From positions 56,703,501 to 56,767,500 of the forward strand of contig BSBM01000001.1 of NCBI GenBank assembly GCA_027924585.1: a DNA stretch of 64,000 bases, read 5' to 3'. The position numbers and the translations under genes were made by a program. The DNA comes from Larix kaempferi (Eukaryota; Streptophyta; Pinopsida; Pinales; Pinaceae). Positions 23,105 to 34,206 of the stretch are shown here, in pieces. Below the pieces are notes generated by a model. The model had not been told where the DNA came from. It searched no databases and saw only the letters and a list, made by a program, of their open reading frames with translations. The first letter of the stretch is position 1, and each line of letters starts with the position of its first letter.

Positions 23105-25770
23105 GTGGCGCGAAGCTCTACTCTCCGCCAGTCCCATTGGTTGGCTGGTTTAAATCCAGCCGAGGTTTCACGCTGTGTTGTTAGAGGACGCTGGAGGGCT
23201 CCCTCTGAGTCTTTGGATTCTTATGAGACTTACGTCCAAGAAATTAACATTATGACTGCTACACATTCTGATACTGAGGAAAACCCTTTAGCTCCATCAG
23301 GTGAAGTTGAACACACTTCCGATCCCCATGCCCCTCGTGAGGCATGGGGAGGTGATCCACCTGAGACTCAACCTGGTTCTATTTGGCCTAATCCACTTGA
23401 ACAAGATCCGTTTGATCCTTTGAATCTGGATAATTGTCTTTACGGAATGCCCAACTTACTCGAGGACGAAGAACAGGGCGATCCTTTCGTTCCTTCGTTC
23501 CCACATAGTTATAGACACAGAATTCCTGAGTTACATGACGACACTGGTCCTACGATAAACCCAACCGCACTCTCTTTTGGTATGCCTAGTCATAGTACTG
23601 TTGAACCTTCTGCTATGTTTGGTAGTCACGCTGGCACCAGTCATGGTGTTAGCCATACTATACCCACTGGGGGCACTACCCTCACTAGGGGTGCTACTCG
23701 TCAACCTAGGATCACTTTTACGGATGATAATGCTCCTCCCAACCATGGCGGTGGACATATACCGCACACTTTTGCGTCCACTGTTGCCACTAGTAGTGCT
23801 AACGTAGGGGGTGGGAATATCTCCTATCCACATGGACATCACACCACCATCTCTGCTACTAATCACACCAATGTTGGGGTCGGGAATACCTCTCATACTT
23901 ATGGTCATCACACAACTGATCAAGCTAATCCTAATGCTGGCGGTGGGAACATACCATACCATTATGGTCATTACAATACGGTTCCCACTATGAATAGTAC
24001 ATATATGCCCCATACTCATGGTGGCAACCCTTACTACAACACAGTCGGTGTTGGCCACCAGTACAACCCACCACCCCAATATGGTACCCAAAACACGCAT
24101 ATACATGCTTACTCTCAAATGGGTCAGGCAGGAGGAGGTTATCAATCCTATGGCCATGGGAAAGCTTATGGTCTGGCAGGTCCTTATCATCAGCAGTTTA
24201 ACCCTCATGGTCAAGCTTTTGGTCCATCTTATAACATGGTTCTGTTTAACCAACCTTTTATGGGAGCTTGTAATCCAGCTTTCTAGCCGCAGCTCCTGTT
24301 CCTTGCACGCTTGAACCTCCCAGATCTTTCGAAGCTCACGAATGATCTGGTGTGACACGACCCTAGTTGGCCCCCAGTTCCTACCAAGCTTCCTTCGGAC
24401 ATTCCGAAGTTTGAAGGGAAAGACGGTGAGGATCCGGGCAATCATGTCACAACGTTTCACCTTTGGTGCTCCTCCAACTCTTTGAATCATGATTCCATTA
24501 GATTACGACTATTTCAACGCACCCTCACGGGGGCAGCCGCGAAGTGGTATGTCGATTTTCCTGGGAACGCCTATAGGGGATTCAATGAGATTACTTTGGT
24601 TTTCTTAGACCATTTCTAGTTGCTGGTTCGTTATGATACTGATACTAAGTTGTTGTCCACCTTCCGTCAGAATAAGGCCACACATATTTCTGACCATGTT
24701 CAAGAGTGGTGTTGGCAGAAGAGATTAATGAAAGCCAACATTCCTCCAAAGTTCCTATTGGAATGGTTCCTCAAGTCTCTACTCCCATATATTATTGAGG
24801 ATGTTTCGATGTCTGGCATTGTGATTGAGGAACAAGCTATCTTGAAAGTCCAACAGTTAGATCTACTTTATTCTCATTCTGGCATTTTGTATGACATTAT
24901 TCCTAATGCACTGAGAACAAGACATGAGCCCACGTCAGTTCTTGGACCACATGCCGATGGCATCGTGGGGTCCGCATGCACTCGCCCTATAGACTTGGTA
25001 GCTAATCAAATGCAAAATTTGTCACTAAACCAGTCTACTCCTGGACAGGTTCACACCATGTCCACTTCCACTCCGTCGTCTGATGTACACAATGTGCAAT
25101 CAACGAAACCGTCAGGTAACTAGCAACCTGGTGGTAAGAAAAATGGGAGAAACAATCGTAGGGGTGGAAACAATGGAATTAATAACAATAGCAATCATAA
25201 TACTCCTCGTAAAGAGAATTCCAACCCTCCTCGGGAAGGCGGTAATGCTGGCAAGGATTTTAAACCTAGGCGTAAGGTGAAATTCCCTTGCAAGCTTTAT
25301 GGGGAGGATCATCTTACTCACTTATGTCCTTGAATTGAAGAAGCATCGAAGCATTTGTCACAGAGCCCAGCTGTGTTGAAGGATCCCTTTCCTCATCATC
25401 AAAACATGGCTTCGCATGCTCCCACCACTGGTTATGGTACTAATGAAACGACAACGTCTTTTTCCAATACTAGTGGTTATGGATGTGTGAATATGGTTCA
25501 GTTGGAGGTTTGTGTTGCTACTCGTCAACACGATTATGGTGCACCACAACCTAATTTGGGGAGTGAGCCTCCCCCTCCTCCTAACAATTCCTTGCATATC
25601 GAGAAGCCCTCCATTATGCTGCAGATACTGAAAGGTGTTCTCAAGATCTCTACGCATAATCCCAATGCTCGAGCTACCTAGAACTACTCCATCGTAGAAG
25701 ATTTCGGCCAAACTCCATGTGCCATGTCGGCTCTTGAAGTTTTGCAAGCCTGTCCTTCTTAGAAGCATGC
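23105..25770 (+). pseudogene. E Gag polyprotein (His/Gly/Tyr-rich N-domain, capsid, zinc knuckle)
   Basis: One frame runs from 23105 into the protease. The first codon of the conserved N-terminus (ARSSTLRQSHWLAGLNP) is GTG, with an in-frame TGA eight codons further upstream. Residues ~150-390 are low-complexity, rich in Gly, His, Asn, Tyr and Pro, with repeated GGGN...GHH units. Then come the capsid (PSDIPKFEGKDGEDPGNHV, GAAAKWYVDFPG) and one knuckle in which the second Cys is Tyr (CKLYGEDHLTHLC). Stops lie at 24284, about 24351, 24617, 25121, 25332, 25679 and 25757. Those at 24617 and 25121 are shared with H; several of the others read CAG or CGA in H. Confidence 0.85.
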
Positions 25771-25774
25771 CCTT

Positions 25775-26431
25775 TTGAGTGCGTTAGGAGTTCAGGATGG
25801 GGGAAATCCTAGTGTTATCAAGCTCGATACTACTGATGTCCAGCCTCGCTTACCTTACCACGTGGCTTTTCAAATCCAGGTGGTTTTCCTTCAGAGCTTC
25901 GTCAAACGTACTATGGTTGATGAAGGTGCTTCCACGTCAGTAATGTCGTTAACTTGTTGGAAAGCTCTTGGCTCTCCTCCTCTACTTGCGTCTAGAACTA
26001 CACTCATTGCATTCGACGGTAGATCTTTTACACTGCATGGAATTATCCCTTCCCTTGTTGTCTCCTTGGGAGGTAAGTCTGTGCCTATTGAAGTCAAAGT
26101 GGTTGATGCGCCCATCGACTACAACCTTTTACTGGGTCGGAACTGGATGTACGCTATGAAGGTTGTCGCGTCTACTGTATTCAGAGTTAATTGCTTTCCC
26201 CATGAAGGCAATATTGTGACGATCGATCAGTTGGATTATGTTAACTCCTCTTCCACAGAATCCACGGGATCCATAGTCCCGCAGGTTTCTAATTCTCAGC
26301 CGGCAACTGGGAACATAGGTGTTGGAATGTACCCCTCATTGATGGGAACTTATAATCTTTCTGCACCTGTGAATTTTATTGGAACCATTACCGACAATGC
26401 ATTTCCTCGTTTGAATAATATGTTATTCTAG
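25775..26431 (+). pseudogene. E retropepsin-like protease
   Basis: In frame with gag. The active-site region reads TMVDEGASTSVMSL, the Tat-type variant of D-S/T-G, followed by the flap region and the conserved end NLLLGRNWMYAM near 26130. The frame ends with TAG at 26429 and homology to H is lost at about 26503. The downstream polymerase is missing. Confidence 0.85.
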
Positions 26432-26503
26432 ACCTCCTATTTAGATGATCCGTGGACTTTACCATCCATGAGTTCCACGTCTGGAGACATTGCGCACGTC
26501 GGG

Positions 26504-27221
26504 ACAAAATAAAACAAAGATGTAAAAGCAAAGTGCTCTATGATGTAATCGGCTTTGTGTTGATTAATATAAGGTTTCTCCTTTTTAGTTGATATTTATG
26601 CTGATTAAATGGTGAATTTGTCTTTTGCATAGATGGTAATTTAGTCAAGTGAGTTCGATAGTGTATCATGAGATAGGAAGCCCCCCCTACTCAGGTTACT
26701 ATGCATCCTAAGCATGGTATATGAAGTTAGCAGTTGGTTTGGAGTTTGATTGGTGTTTCTGTAGTAGAATATTTCTTTTACAATGTGGATTTGGCTTCAG
26801 TGATTAGTTTCATATTCTTTCCAATTTGAAAATTTGCAAGAGCAGTGACAGATAAGGATTTCAATCAAAACTCTGTTTTATATACTTTCGGTGATGGTTG
26901 ATGTTTTTCATTTGAAAATCGGTTCTTTAGTTGAAGATTATAAGACTGCAACTCTAAGAACTCATAACCATTTCAATATTTTTCTCTCTGTCAATGGTTA
27001 GTGTGCTTTGAACTTCTTGGTTGACGGTATTTATGGACTCTATCAAAATTTGGATCTATTATAAACAATTATCAATTTGTTGAAGCCAAAAGGATTTGAT
27101 TAGCTTTGTTGAACTATGGAGCTACGTAACTACTATGAAAAAATGCTATGTAATTGTATTTGAATTTTGGATAATCTATCGATGAATTTTAGTTTGATGG
27201 TATGCTTTTTCTATCTTGCAG
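26504..27221 (+). other. Probable intron or flank of gene F
   Basis: AT-rich, stop-filled sequence between the broken end of E and the splice acceptor at 27221. It ends with a pyrimidine-rich stretch and ttgcag, as plant introns do. No earlier exon with a bHLH helix was found in it. Confidence 0.4.
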
Positions 27222-27348
27222 AAACAAACGGTTATTGCAAGTTGCAACTGCTCTGTCTTAAATCTCAAACCCATCAAGCAAAGTTAGTTCCACCATAGAG
27301 AGAAATAAAATCTCTAAGGGAATCGGACATATGGAATCGATTGGAAGC
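27222..27348 (+). pseudogene. Gene F, exon fragment left of element G
   Basis: Follows a good acceptor (ctatcttgcag). The frame that joins the better-preserved right half (54011-54204) also reads through here with TAG and two TAA stops, ending in GNRTYGIDWK. It is interrupted at 27348 by the insertion of G, whose target duplication is GAAGC/GTAGC. The peptide is too decayed to identify alone; see 54011-54204 for the family argument. Confidence 0.45.
27344..27348. other. Target-site duplication of G (left), GAAGC
   Basis: GAAGC before the left LTR corresponds to GTAGC at 54006-54010 after the right LTR, with one mismatch. Joining the flanks with one copy restores the frame of gene F. Confidence 0.7.
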
Positions 27349-27685
27349 TGTTATAGTCCCAAGGTTCATGTGGTTACCATAGATACATTATATAATATAA
27401 GCAAAGCATACACAATGATACAGACACAACAGAAGAGACAGATAGAGACAACACAAGCCTTTATATTAACCAGCAAGAGCAGAATACAATCATAGAACAA
27501 ATCTTAACTAGTACATCGGCTCAATAGCCTATATATATATGTGTGTGTGCAAATACAGTTACATAACCATATGTCAGTCTATCCAACTGACCCGACCTAT
27601 ACTAGTCGACGCGACCTGTCGACATATGCTTCAGAGTGGTCGGGCTGAGGGCCTAGTCGACAGGACGACCTAGGCCCCTCCAACA
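27349..27685 (-). repeat. 3' LTR of G
   Basis: On the minus strand it reads TGTTGGAGGGG at 27685 and ends TATAACA at 27349. It matches 53675-54005 throughout, including an AT run (atatatatgtgtgtg) absent or shorter in the partner. Confidence 0.92.
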
Positions 27686-27698
27686 TATCCCCCACAAA
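27686..27698 (-). other. Polypurine-like tract of G
   Basis: On the minus strand TTTGTGGGGGATA abuts the TGTTGG start of the 3' LTR. Confidence 0.6.
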
Positions 27699-27843
27699 AT
27701 ATTTCTTCGTCTCGAAGAAATGGAGAGATCAAAGTTGAAAAAAGAGTTATGAAGATGGTTATGATGAAGGTAAGCTGGAACCAATAGCATCAGGTATCTG
27801 TAGATAGGCTTCAAGAATAACTTCGGCAGAAATAGAGATGGTG

Positions 27844-28520
27844 CTAGAACTCTTCCCAGGTGCACAATAGATTTTGGATGTCGATAGTCAGAGTTGTGAG
27901 TTTCGACAAGTTTTCCATCTTGTCGTGAGTGGATGTAGCCCGAAAATGGATCATGTCGAGACCGAATATGATAATTGTTCTTTCAGCAGCATCAAGTAAC
28001 TGGTGGAATCAGGGCTGAATTTCTCCAAGTTTATTGAGGCCGCCTCGTGCTTGAGACATCCACTGAACTTCTTGTTTTTCTAATTTATCTAATTTCTTAT
28101 TTTCCATAATAATATGACTATCAAGTTTTTGAATAAGGGCTTCCTTTGCAGTCAAGCGCCGGTGCTGAAGTTTTCTTAGCAGTGTTCTTGTTTTCCGAAG
28201 ATCTTTGTAAACGTTGCCATAATATACATACCAATTGTTCAAAACTTCGGTAAGTTTTTCTGCTTCAATATCATACTACTTGAGTAATTTGAGAGCTTCT
28301 GAAAAGGTTGTAAACCGATTTGTCATGAGGGAAGCTACCTCGACAGCTTGATCCTGTTGTTTCTTGAGAAGCTTGGATTGTAGCATCGACACAACAGACT
28401 CAAATAACTGATATGCTCTATCAAGAGGTGATGTCATGTTGGAACTAGCTGGAAGCGGGATAACTTGCTAAGCTAATTTTTCACATTTAACAAGGAATGT
28501 AGTCTTTTCTTCCTGTAGCT
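27844..28520 (-). pseudogene. G extra 3' frame, C-terminal part (continues from 42994)
   Basis: Minus-strand continuation of the extra frame at 42994-45736, separated from it only by element H. It encodes a helical, Lys/Glu/Leu-rich segment including AYQLFESVVSMLQSKLLKK, RLTAKEALIQKLDSHIIM and KLDKLEKQEVQWMSQ, which looks like coiled coil. It ends near LLCTWEEF with TAG at 27844, about 160 bp before the 3' LTR. Internal stops (TAG in EKLA*QVIP, TAG in ALKLLK*YDIE, TGA after GEIQP) are mostly single C-to-T steps from Gln or Arg. No family was recognised. Confidence 0.7.
28516..28520. other. Target-site duplication of H (left), TAGCT
   Basis: TAGCT is repeated at 42989-42993 immediately after the right LTR of H. 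Confidence 0.95.
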
Positions 28521-29446
28521 TGTTACAACGTAATCTTCCACCTTGTGAGTATCAGCATTCTTTGGCCTGCAGGATCCATTTCATTAACTCAGATCCACTT
28601 TATATCCTTCAGACACACTATTTCCTCATTTTTTCCCTTGTACGCTAGCTGCATCTCTATAGCCGGCGTACCCACGATTTGCATCACTATAGCCCGCGGG
28701 TAACATGTAAAATGGTAAAAATCACTAGTTAATTACTTTTTACTCCCAAAAAGTGGTTATTGGGTGACCTTTGACCCTCCATCTGCCCAAGAAACACCTC
28801 GATGTGTCCTTTCACTTACCTTTGGGAGGACTATATATTGAGCACATATGGCTTATGGACAGGAGGAGAAAGAAGAGCAAGAGAACTCTAGTGGATTTTT
28901 GCCCTATCTTGAGTCTACACTCATTGATCCTTGTAGTTGTGAACCCCTTATGTTCACCTTCCAAACTCCTACCATAGTTTGAGTTTTCCATTCATGAAGG
29001 ATTGAAGTGGTGGAGGCACAAGTGGATTGATCTAGATCTTGGTTCAGATTGGTTGCCGGCAAGAGGTCGTATCACATTGTACTTCTTCTTGTTTATTAAT
29101 AGAAATACACATATTCTCATCCATTAATGTTGTGAATGTTGTTTATTCTACATTGGGTTGCATTTACTTCTAATATCATGGACCATTGCTGTTGATGATG
29201 TTAATGTCGTTTATATATTATATGTACTTGTTGTATATTGGCTGTCAAGACTAATTTGCAGATTCAACTGCACGGATTGAAAGCTTCAACAGGGATCTAC
29301 ATCAAATGTTTGGATTGAGGTTGGATACATTCTCCATTATCTTAGCATTGTCATTTATAATAGCATAGTTCTGAGAATTGAGTTAATTTCTGGTAGTCAG
29401 CTATCTATAGTGGTCCCCCAAGTCATAGTGAGTTTTCTCCAATACA
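28521..29446 (+). repeat. 5' LTR of H
   Basis: Begins TGTTACAACG and ends CCAATACA. A TATA-like ctatatattgag is present near 28830. It is homologous to 42069-42988 and to the LTR of E. Confidence 0.95.
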
Positions 29447-29450
29447 TAAA

Positions 29451-29468
29451 TGGTGACTCCGCTGGGGA
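29451..29468 (+). promoter_or_regulatory. Primer-binding site of H
   Basis: TGGTGACTCCGCTGGGGA lies four bases past the LTR, differing at one base from the site in E. Confidence 0.75.
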
Positions 29469-31096
29469 AAACATCCATGTTTGTTGATTTTTGAGCATTA
29501 GTCCTTAATTAGAGTTGATGTTTGTCGAAGCTCTGTGTCACTGATTGGCCGTTAAAATACACTATAGAAAAATTGCTTTTTTCTGAGCCATTGGACTCTT
29601 TATTTTCCCATTTTCCTTTCCTCACCCACGGGATAGCTTAGCTCTGCCCATGTACACCCGCCTCTTTTTACTCTATTGCTCACAGGTACCCATAGGTTTT
29701 CCTTCGACAGTAGCGTACAACTCCGGATTTTGTTGATTTATGACTTTTGGTTGTTGCTGGGTTGGCTTTGGATGATCCTGAGTCTTTGTTGGCCTATTTC
29801 TTGACTATTCCATGCCTTGGTTGTGACTAGAACTCTTCTTTTCTCTTGGTTGAGCCTTATTGGTTTTTTACCCATCTTTGGATTTAGCCTTGTTGGTTTT
29901 TTCCTTTTGAGCTCATTCCTGTGGCTGGGTCTTAATGTTTAGGATCTGCTGGGTTGTCTTAATGATCTTCTTAGCACTTCAGTGACTGAATAGTAGGATT
30001 TTGATTGCATTTTTCATTTCTTTATATTGAAAAATACAAAAAAAATACATATAGTTTTGCATTTTCCTTTTGCTTATAAGAGAAAATACAAAAAAAAAAT
30101 TTACTTTCATGTACTACATCTTGCAATGAGTGCTTGCTACTTTCATTTAGGTTCTGCTTGTGCATCGAAAATATAAAAGGATTGCATTTTTATTTCGAAA
30201 TCATTGGGTTGAATTTGCATGTTAGTGACATTGTTTTATTAGATAGATGATTGATTCTAGGATTGGACGATTTTGCATACCATTGAGTCATATACATCAC
30301 TAGTTTCACGACCATATCCTTTGAGTAACCACAGCCATTAAAATTAACGCTTAATCTTAAAATTGATTAGATCGATTTTATTTATAGGGTACACCACCTA
30401 GCATAGGTTTAGAGTCTTGGAATAGATCATTGTGAGTTAACAATCCAAGACTACTAGACGAAACATTAGGTGTCTGACCAGGGAGTGGAGGAATTCATGG
30501 TATACATCGATGTTCTCAGGAAGCTCTATTCAAACCAGAGTAAAGAACGAGGTCACGGGAGGTTGGTTGAAGGGATATCCCTCTAATACCGGCTGAACGT
30601 GGGAGATATTTCCAAGATTTGTTCGTATCTGGGGACTCTTGGGGGATTTGACCCTCATTGAGTTTCGGGCTCAGCTACCCTGCCCATACAACGGATCCCA
30701 CCTGCAACTGTCCCCCTAAGCATTAGTTATATTGCGGTGACCATAGTTTCCTTACTTAGGTATCATATAGGGTACTTGCAGTGATTATGTTGTTTGTGTC
30801 TTGAGTCAGATAGGGATTGGACATCACAGTTGTTTGTTGCTGAGGTTTACGTCCCTTTGCATGCAGTGAAGCCTGGGTGTCTCTATAACTAATTTTGTTA
30901 CCTCCGGCTATAGTTTGGGAGTCTCAAACCTATCCTAGGCAAGACATACTACCTCTAGTGTCGGGACCTCATTTAGCCACTCTGTTTGTCTACTCTTGGA
31001 TGTAGTTTCTCTAGCTGTGTGCTTTTGATTTACTGTTTTTGATCGATAGTTGGCCTTTAGGGGACATTTTGATTTTATATTCTCTCTAGAGATATC
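29469..31096 (+). other. Untranslated leader of H
   Basis: Collinear with 21481-23104 of E and stop-rich on both strands. No gene is supported. Both leaders end with an in-frame TGA eight codons before the GTG at which the conserved Gag N-terminus begins. Confidence 0.7.
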
Positions 31097-33310
31097 GTGG
31101 CACGGAGTCTGACTCTCCGCCGATCCCTTTGGTTGGCTGGGTTGAATCCTACCGAACTTTCACGCCGCGTTGCTAGAGGATGTCGGCGGGATCCCTCCGA
31201 GTCTTCAGATTCTTACGAGACATACATCCAAGACATCACAACCGCTGCACAATATGACACGGGAGAAATCCCTACTAGTCCATCGAGTAGAGTTGAACAC
31301 ACTTATGACACCCCTACGCCTTGTGAGGCATGGGGAGGTGATCAACCAGAGACCCAACCTAGTTTGTTTGGTCTCGACCCACCTGAGGAAGACCCGTTCG
31401 ATCCTTTGTTTCCACATAATTATTTATACGGGATGCCAGAGGTCCATGATGATATAGGCCCTACGGTCAACCCTACCGCATTCTCATATGGTATGTTGGA
31501 TTACACCATAGTTGATCCTTCCACTACTTTTGGTAACCACACTAGCACCATTCATAGCGTTAGCAACACTACACCCACTGGGGGCAATACCCTCACCGGG
31601 GGCACCACGTTGTCCACTCACAAACGTAGTATGGAGATCGGTCACGTTCCTCCTAATAATGCTAATGTTGGAGGATGACCGCCTCCTAGGGTTACCCAAC
31701 CTAATAGGAACACCATTCAAAACACGACTCGCCATCCACCACCTAACACACATATCGCTACCTGTCAACCCAGGATCACTTTCTCAAATGTTAATGCTCC
31801 TCCTAACCATGGGGGTGGACAAGTACCGCACACTTTTGCATCCACCACCGCTACTAGTAATACTAATGTAGGAGGTGGGAATATATCTTACTTACGTGGT
31901 CATAATTCCACCATTCCTGCTACTAGTACCACCAACATTGGGGTTGGAAATACTTCTCATGCTTTAGGTCACCACATGACTGCTCATGCTAATCCTAATG
32001 ATGGGGGTGGGAACATACCTCACCATTATGGGCATTACAACTTGGTTCCCGCTATGAATAGTACGTATATGCCCCATACATATGGAGGCAACCCTTACTA
32101 TAACACAGTCGGTGCTGGCCACCCGTTCAACCCACCTCAATACGGTGCCCAAAATACTTATATGCCTGCTTACTCTCATACGGGTCAGGTCAGAGGAGGT
32201 TATCAACCTTATGGCCATGGTCAAGCTGATGGTCCGTCAGGTCCTCATTATCAGCATTTTAATGCTCATGGTCAAGCTTTTGGTCCACCTTATAATCCGG
32301 TTCCGTTCAACCAACCTTTTATGGGAGCTTATAATCAAGCTTTCCAGCCACAGCTCCCATTCCTTACACATTTGAATCTTTCAGATCTTTCAAAGCTCAT
32401 GAATGATCGGGTATGTCACAAGCCTACTTGGCCCTCGGTCCCTACCAAGCTCCCTTCAGACATTCCTAAGTTTGAGGGGAAAGGTGGTGAGGATCCGGGC
32501 AATCATGTCACAATGTTTCACCTTTGGTGCTCTTCCAACTCGTTAAATCACGATTCCGTTAGATTACAACTATTTCAATGCACCCTCACGGGGGCAGCTG
32601 CGAAGTGGTATGTGGAGTTGCCTGGGAACACCTATAGGGGATTCAACAAGATTGCTTTGGTTTTCTTGCATCATTTCTAGTTGCCGGTTCATTATGATAC
32701 TGGTACTGAACTATTGTCTACCTTCCGTTAGAATAAGGCCGGACATATTTTTGACCACGTTCAAGAATGGCGCCGACGGAAGAGATTAGTGAAAGCCAAC
32801 ATTCCTCCAAAGTTTCTGTTGGAATGGTTCCTCGAGTCTCTACTCCCATACATTGATAAGGATGTTTTGATGTTCGTCATTGTGACTGAGGAACAAGCCA
32901 TCTTGAAATACCAACAGTTAGACCTACTATACTCTCAGTCTGGCATTTTATATGACATTATTCCTGATGCATCGAGAACACGACATGAGCCCACGTCAGT
33001 TCCTGGACCACATGCCGATGGCATCGTGGGATCCACAAGCACTCACCCTATAGACTTGGTAGCTAATCAAATGCAAAATTTGTCACTAAACCAGTCTACT
33101 CTCGGATAGGTTCACACCTTCTCCACTTCCACTCCGTCGTCTGATGTACACAATGTGCAATCAACGAAACCGTCAGGTAACTAGCAACCTGGTGGTAAGA
33201 AAAAGGGGAGAAACGACCATAGGGGTGGAAACAATGGGAATAACAATAATAGCAATCACAATACCCCTTGTAAAGAGAATGCCAACCCTTCTGGGGAAGG
33301 CAGAAATGCT
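31097..33310 (+). pseudogene. H Gag polyprotein, N-domain and capsid
   Basis: Same frame and architecture as E Gag. The N-terminus is ARSLTLRRSLWLAGLNP after a GTG codon. It is followed by a Thr/Asn/Gly-rich then His/Tyr/Gly-rich disordered region (GGGNIPHHYGHYN, GGYQPYGHGQADG) and the capsid domain (PSDIPKFEGKGGEDPGNHV, LTGAAAKWYVELPG). Stops occur at 31676 (TGA), before 31976, at 32678 and 32729 (TAG), at about 33107 (TAG) and at 33181 (TAG). The stops at 32678 and 33181 coincide with stops in E. Gag assembles the virus-like particle and binds element RNA. Confidence 0.88.
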
Positions 33311-33337
33311 AGTGAGGATCGCAAACCTAGGCGTAAG

Positions 33338-33940
33338 GTGAAGTTCCCTTGCAATCTCTGTGGGGAAGATCATCTTACTCACTTATATCCTCGAATCAAA
33401 GAAGCATCGAAGCATTTGGAACAAAGCCCAACTGTGTTAAAGGATCCCCTTCCTCATCATCAAAACATGGCTTCGCATGCTCCCACCACTGGTTATGGAC
33501 CTACTGAGATGACAACATCTTCTTCCAATACTAGTGGTTATGGATGTGTGAATATGGTTCAATCGGAGGTTAGTGTTGCTGCTCATCAACACGATTATGG
33601 TGCACCACAACCTAATATGGGGAGTGAGTCTCCCCCTCCTCCTAACAATTCCTTGCATATCGAGAATCCCTCTAATATGCCACGGATACCGAAAGGTGTT
33701 CTCAAGCCCTCTACGCATAATCCTAATGCTCGAGCCACCCAGAACTACTCCATTGTAGAAGATTTGGTCCAAACCCCATGTGCCATGTCGGCTCTTGAAG
33801 TTTTGCAGACCCGTCCTTCTCGAAAGCATGCCCTTTTGAGTGCGTTAGGAGTTCAGGATGGGGGAAATCCCAGTGTTATCAAGTTCGATACTACTGATGT
33901 TCAACCTCCCTTACCTTACCACGTGGCTTTTCAAATCTAG
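33338..33940 (+). pseudogene. H Gag zinc knuckle and gag-pro linker
   Basis: Contains one CCHC knuckle whose last Cys is Tyr (CNLCGEDHLTHLY), whereas in E a different Cys is lost. A Pro/Asn/Ser-rich linker follows (ESPPPPNNSLHIENP), then VLQTRPSRKHALLSALGV. The frame ends at a TAG in FQI*VV (33938), and a 1-bp deletion relative to E shifts the frame just after it. Confidence 0.85.
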
Positions 33941-33945
33941 GTGGT

Positions 33946-34200
33946 GTGCTTCAGAGTTTTTTCAAACGTACTATGGTTGACGAAGGTGCCTCTGGGTCAA
34001 TAATGTCATTAACTTGTTGGAAAGTTCTTGGCTCTCCTCCTCTACTCGCGTCTAGAATCACGCTCACTGCATTCGATGGTCGGTCTTTTAAGCTGCATGG
34101 AATTATCCCTTCCCTTGTTGTCTTCTTGGGAGGTAAGTCTGTGCCTATTGAAGTCGAGGTGGTTGATGCGCCCATCAACTAGAACCTGTTACTGGGTCAG
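33946..34200 (+). pseudogene. H retropepsin-like protease
   Basis: The active-site motif TMVDEGASGSIMSL is retained, followed by GIIPSLVVFLGGKSVPIEV and, after a TAG, NLLLGQNWMYAMK. It would cleave Gag-Pol into mature proteins. It is in the +1-shifted frame relative to gag because of the 1-bp loss near 33940. Confidence 0.85.
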
Positions 34201-34206
34201 AATTGG

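Larger units (their letters stand above)
20552..26503 (+). mobile_element. Tat-type Ty3/gypsy element E, 3' half missing
   Basis: 5' LTR (20552-21458), primer site, ~1.6-kb leader, gag and protease are all collinear with element H. Homology to H stops abruptly near 26503, shortly after the protease, and is replaced by unrelated non-coding sequence. RT, integrase and 3' LTR are absent. The start lies inside copia C; the five bases before the LTR are GGTTG, but no right-hand duplication survives. Confidence 0.88.

Noticed and set aside
23531-24490. 319-codon minus-strand frame opposite E gag
   Set aside because: Antisense shadow of the repetitive Gag region; no family motif and not open in the homologous part of H to the same extent.
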